From the NCBI GenBank assembly GCA_963205285.1, contig CAUJJQ010000073.1, positions 1 to 7,798 on the forward strand: DNA of 7,798 bases. Reading direction: 5' to 3'. Below the pieces are notes generated by a model. The model made no database searches. It was not told where the DNA came from and saw only the letters and a program-made list of their open reading frames with translations. Both the position numbers and the translations under genes were made by a program. The stretch is from Pseudomonadota bacterium. Lineage in GTDB: Bacteria > Pseudomonadota > Alphaproteobacteria > Sphingomonadales > Sphingomonadaceae. This document shows, piece after piece, positions 4,904 to 7,798 of the stretch. Each line of letters opens with the position of its first letter. Position 1 is the first letter of the stretch.

Positions 4904-7675
4904 ATGTCCCGCGCCGCGCCGCACCCTACCATCCCCCACCCCCTGTTGCACGTCAGCCATGCGGGTATCTGGCTGCGCCAAGCGGGCGAAACCCGCGCCA
5001 TCGACCGGCGCGATGCGCTGCGCCAAGTTGCAGCTACACCAACCATATTGATCGCGGCACCGATGGTTGCGCAGCGACTGGGGCAGGGGGAGGTTGCGGG
5101 GCTGGACCTGCTCGAACTATTTGCCTTCATCCACCCGGCGCGCTTTGCAGTGCCGAGCATTGGTGGGCTTGCCGACGCACTGGGAATCGCGCCTGATGCC
5201 CCGATTGCCGATGATGATGCACCGGCGTGGATGGAACGCGTCTGCGCTGCTCTGGTTGACAAGATGGCCGATGGCGATTGGGCTGAACGGCAGGGCGCGT
5301 GGGACATGGGCCAACGACTGGGGCGGTTGCGCTGGGGCTGGGCACCCATCGTCAATGCCGCGCTCACCCCGCCCCCCAAGGGGGAGCCGAACCTATTCGC
5401 CCGGATGACCGAATGGAGCGAAGAATCCCCCCGCCCTCGCCCGCTCATATGGGCGCCCGATGTTGAAAATGTAACCACGCGGCTTGCCGCACTCGTCGCG
5501 TCGGGGGAGGAACGGTCGGGGCAGCGCGCGATGGCGGCGGCGATTGCGCCGATTTTCGGCCCGCGCCGCGACAGGCATAGCCCCAATTTGCTGTTGGCGG
5601 AGGCGGGGACGGGGATTGGCAAGACGCTCGCTTACCTTTCCGCCAGCGCCGAATGGGTCGCCGCATCGGGCGGCAGCGTGCATATTTCGACCTATACCAA
5701 GGCCCTGCAGCGGCAGGTCGCGCGCGAAACCACCCGGCTGTACCCAAATGAGGCGGCGCATCGCCAAGCGGTGGGGGTGCGCAAGGGGCGCGAAAATTAC
5801 CTCTGCCTCCTAAATCTGGAGGATGCGCTGGAGGGTGGGTTTGTGGGGCGCGGCGCGATCCTCGCCGTGCTGGCGGCGCGCTGGGCAGCCTATAGCCGCG
5901 ATGGTGACATGACCGGCGGCGATATGCCCGGCTGGCTGACCAGCCTGTTCCGCCGCGCAGGCGCGCAGGCGCTGACCGACCGGCGCGGCGAATGCATTTA
6001 TGCCGCCTGTCCGCATTGGCGGCGCTGTTTCATCGAACGTTCGGTCCGCGCTGCCGAACAGGCCGATTTTGTCATCGCCAACCATGCGCTGACGATGATT
6101 GGCACGCTGCGTGGTGGTGGCGGCGGTGGTGAGGGCGGCGCGCGGCTGATTTTTGACGAAGGCCACCATCTGTTTGATGCTGCCGATTCGCTGTTCGCCA
6201 CCGACCTTAGCGGGCAGGAAGCGATAGAATTGCGCCGCTGGATTATCGGGCCCGAAAGTCGCCATCGCGGGCGACGGCGCGGGCTGGCGGCACGACTGTC
6301 CGACATTGCAAGCTATGATGATGCGGGCGGAGAAGCGTTGGAGGCGGCGCGCGAAGCCGCATTGGCGCTGCCCGCCGATGGCTGGCTGGCGCGCATTGCG
6401 GGGGAGGATGGGGCAGTGCCTAGTGGGCCGATAGAGGCGCTGTTGGCCGTGGTGCGGCGCATCACCATCGCACAAAATATCGGCGATGGCGAAGTGGACG
6501 CGGGCTATGGGCTGGAGGCGCATTTGCCCCCGCACGCCGGGGCCGACGGCGTTGTCGATGGGGATTTCCTGCATGCGGTGACCGCCGCTGCCGCTGCGCT
6601 CGACGCGATATTGACCCCGCTGCGCACGCTGGCCGAACGGATACGGGCGCTGCTCGCGGAACCGCCCGATTGGCTCGATGCGCCCGCGCGCCAACGCGCC
6701 GAAGGGGCGCTCACCAGCCTTGGCGCGCGCGCCGATACGCTCAGCGCATGGTGTGCTCTGTTGGCACGGATATTGGCGGGGGAGCCGGACGCCGCGATGG
6801 TCGATTGGCTGGCGATCGAACGGGTGGAAGCGCGCGTTATCGACATTGGCATCATGCGCCGCTGGATCGACCCGACGCTGCCGTTGGCGCGGCATATATA
6901 TGCCCCCGCCCAATCTTTGCTCATCACCTCCGCCACGCTGGCGATGGGGGATAGCGCGCGTGCGGAGGTGCAAACCGGCGCGCGCCACCTGCCCGGCGAT
7001 ATAGTGCATTTCAACGGGGCCAGCCCCTTTGATTATGCCCGGCAGAGCGAAATCATCCTCATCAACGATGTAAAACGCGGCGATATATCGGCGCTCGCCA
7101 ACGCCTATGCACGGCTGATCATTGCCGAAGGCGGCGGGGTTTTGGGGCTGTTCACCGCCATCCGCCGCCTGCGCGCGGTGCATGGGCGAATTGCCGACGC
7201 CCTGGCACGCGAAGGGATTGCGCTCTACGCCCAGCATGTTGACCCCATCGACACCGGCGCGCTGGTCGATTTGTTTCGCGCCGAGCCGAAGGGCGCGCTG
7301 CTCGGCACCGATGCGCTGCGCGACGGGGTGGATGTGCCCGGCGAAGCGCTGCGCATGGTGGTGATGGAACAGGTGCCGTGGAACAAACCCTCCATCGCGC
7401 ATAGTGCGCGGCGGCTGGCAGCGGGGGCAGAGCCGGGGGGAAGCGCGGCGGCATATGATGATGCGCTGGTGCGCACGCGGCTGGCGCAGGCATTTGGGCG
7501 GCTGATCCGCCGCGCCGACGATTTTGGGCGCTTCATCCTCCTCACCAGCGCGCTGCCCAGCCGATTGCTCAGCGCATTTCCCGCCGAAACACCGGTCTGG
7601 CGGCTGGGGCTGGAGGATGCACTGGCGCGCATCAACAGCGGTCGGCATATGCCAGCTAAACCTTGTGATTCATGA
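4904..7675 (+). CDS. DinG/XPD-family iron-sulfur ATP-dependent DNA helicase
   Basis: Superfamily 2 helicase expected to unwind DNA in the 5'-3' direction, by analogy with DinG/XPD, and act in repair or resolution of replication and R-loop blocks. From the ATG at 4904 it has 923 residues. Walker A is GTGIGKT (235-241). Four cysteines for a 4Fe-4S cluster are at 301, 364, 369 and 375; the last three keep the Cys-x4-Cys-x5-Cys spacing of E. coli DinG. Walker B/DEAH box is DEGH (418-421), motif III SAT (676-678), motif V GVDVPG (808-813) and motif VI QAFGRLIRR (862-870). All key motifs are intact. It is about 200 residues longer than E. coli DinG, mostly N-terminal. The first 120 residues look like a degenerate DnaQ-type exonuclease remnant. 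A run of six glycines (404-409) precedes the DEGH box. A TTG at 4838 is in frame but adds residues of no clear family and has no ribosome-binding site; 4904 also lacks a strong one. Transcribed away from the rib operon. Confidence 0.93.
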   Translation: MSRAAPHPTIPHPLLHVSHAGIWLRQAGETRAIDRRDALRQVAATPTILIAAPMVAQRLGQGEVAGLDLLELFAFIHPARFAVPSIGGLADALGIAPDAPIADDDAPAWMERVCAALVDKMADGDWAERQGAWDMGQRLGRLRWGWAPIVNAALTPPPKGEPNLFARMTEWSEESPRPRPLIWAPDVENVTTRLAALVASGEERSGQRAMAAAIAPIFGPRRDRHSPNLLLAEAGTGIGKTLAYLSASAEWVAASGGSVHISTYTKALQRQVARETTRLYPNEAAHRQAVGVRKGRENYLCLLNLEDALEGGFVGRGAILAVLAARWAAYSRDGDMTGGDMPGWLTSLFRRAGAQALTDRRGECIYAACPHWRRCFIERSVRAAEQADFVIANHALTMIGTLRGGGGGGEGGARLIFDEGHHLFDAADSLFATDLSGQEAIELRRWIIGPESRHRGRRRGLAARLSDIASYDDAGGEALEAAREAALALPADGWLARIAGEDGAVPSGPIEALLAVVRRITIAQNIGDGEVDAGYGLEAHLPPHAGADGVVDGDFLHAVTAAAAALDAILTPLRTLAERIRALLAEPPDWLDAPARQRAEGALTSLGARADTLSAWCALLARILAGEPDAAMVDWLAIERVEARVIDIGIMRRWIDPTLPLARHIYAPAQSLLITSATLAMGDSARAEVQTGARHLPGDIVHFNGASPFDYARQSEIILINDVKRGDISALANAYARLIIAEGGGVLGLFTAIRRLRAVHGRIADALAREGIALYAQHVDPIDTGALVDLFRAEPKGALLGTDALRDGVDVPGEALRMVVMEQVPWNKPSIAHSARRLAAGAEPGGSAAAYDDALVRTRLAQAFGRLIRRADDFGRFILLTSALPSRLLSAFPAETPVWRLGLEDALARINSGRHMPAKPCDS

Positions 7676-7690
7676 GTTAGAATATTGAAT

Positions 7691-7798
7691 ATGAGAGAGA
7701 ACCCCGAATTATTGTCCCGCGCGACACTGGGCGTGGCGCTGGCCCGATTGCTACCCTCAGGCGCGCGGGTGTTGCTGCAAGGGGGCGCAGGCGAATCG
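7691..7798 (+). CDS. N-terminal fragment, possibly acetyl-CoA hydrolase/CoA-transferase family
   Basis: An ATG at 7691 opens a frame that runs to the right edge (36 codons). The fragment has a hydrophobic helical start and a segment LLPSGARVLLQGGAGES (20-36). This is reminiscent of the opening pattern of acetyl-CoA hydrolase/4-hydroxybutyrate CoA-transferase proteins, where a loop after a short beta strand (V-F-V-x-G-x-A-x-E) begins the first Rossmann-like domain. The fragment is too short to be sure. It starts 15 nt after the helicase stop in the same direction, so the two may be co-transcribed. There is no clear Shine-Dalgarno; a TTG two codons upstream (7685) is an alternative start. Confidence 0.5.
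   Translation, partial: MRENPELLSRATLGVALARLLPSGARVLLQGGAGES

Noticed and set aside
3980..5026. A 348-codon minus-strand frame overlapping the membrane-protein gene and part of ribD
   Set aside because: It is a frame-shifted reading of ribD and the membrane-protein gene that also runs antisense into the helicase start; the sequence is low-complexity Arg/Pro.
5810..7648. A 612-codon open frame on the minus strand inside the helicase gene
   Set aside because: It is fully antisense to a helicase whose motifs are all intact. The translation has no recognisable domain and is rich in Arg/Pro/Gln, as expected for an antisense frame of GC-rich coding DNA.

Overview
The window (about 63% GC by eye, GC-rich third codon positions, dense overlapping genes) reads as chromosomal DNA of an alphaproteobacterium, most likely a sphingomonad. 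That placement is inferred from the style of the proteins and the gene order; no phylogenetic marker was searched. I see no mobile element, CRISPR array, tRNA or rRNA.

Layout. A riboflavin biosynthesis operon runs on the minus strand from 4790 to 148. In transcription order it holds a small single-pass membrane protein of unknown function, ribD, ribE (riboflavin synthase alpha), a secreted protein of unknown function, ribB in a three-part form, and ribH (lumazine synthase). The junctions are tight: ATGA overlap, 4-nt gap, 10-nt overlap, 52-nt gap, ATGA overlap. On the plus strand, a DinG/XPD-type iron-sulfur helicase (4904-7675) diverges from the operon across a 113-bp intergenic region that contains a 7-bp-arm inverted repeat. 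The start of a further plus-strand gene (7691 to the right edge) resembles an acetyl-CoA hydrolase/CoA-transferase. The leftmost 147 bases lie downstream of ribH and cannot be assigned.

How the genes work together. RibD makes the pyrimidine intermediate that becomes ribityl-aminouracil, RibB makes the four-carbon butanone phosphate, RibH condenses the two to lumazine, and RibE dismutates lumazine to riboflavin. The first enzyme of the pathway, GTP cyclohydrolase II (RibA), is not present in active form. The RibA-like C-terminal domain of the ribB product has lost the zinc cysteines and the catalytic signature, so a functional RibA must be encoded elsewhere.

Most interesting point. The ribB product carries an N-terminal helix-turn-helix-like segment of about 60 residues. 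The only sizeable gap inside the operon, directly upstream of ribB, contains a perfect 17-bp palindrome (1860-1876) and a near-copy 26 bp away (1886-1902), and both overlap a plausible ribB promoter. This suggests the enzyme may bind DNA and control its own gene, or that an unlinked repressor does so. No FMN riboswitch is visible, so another control would make sense. This is a hypothesis and has not been shown.
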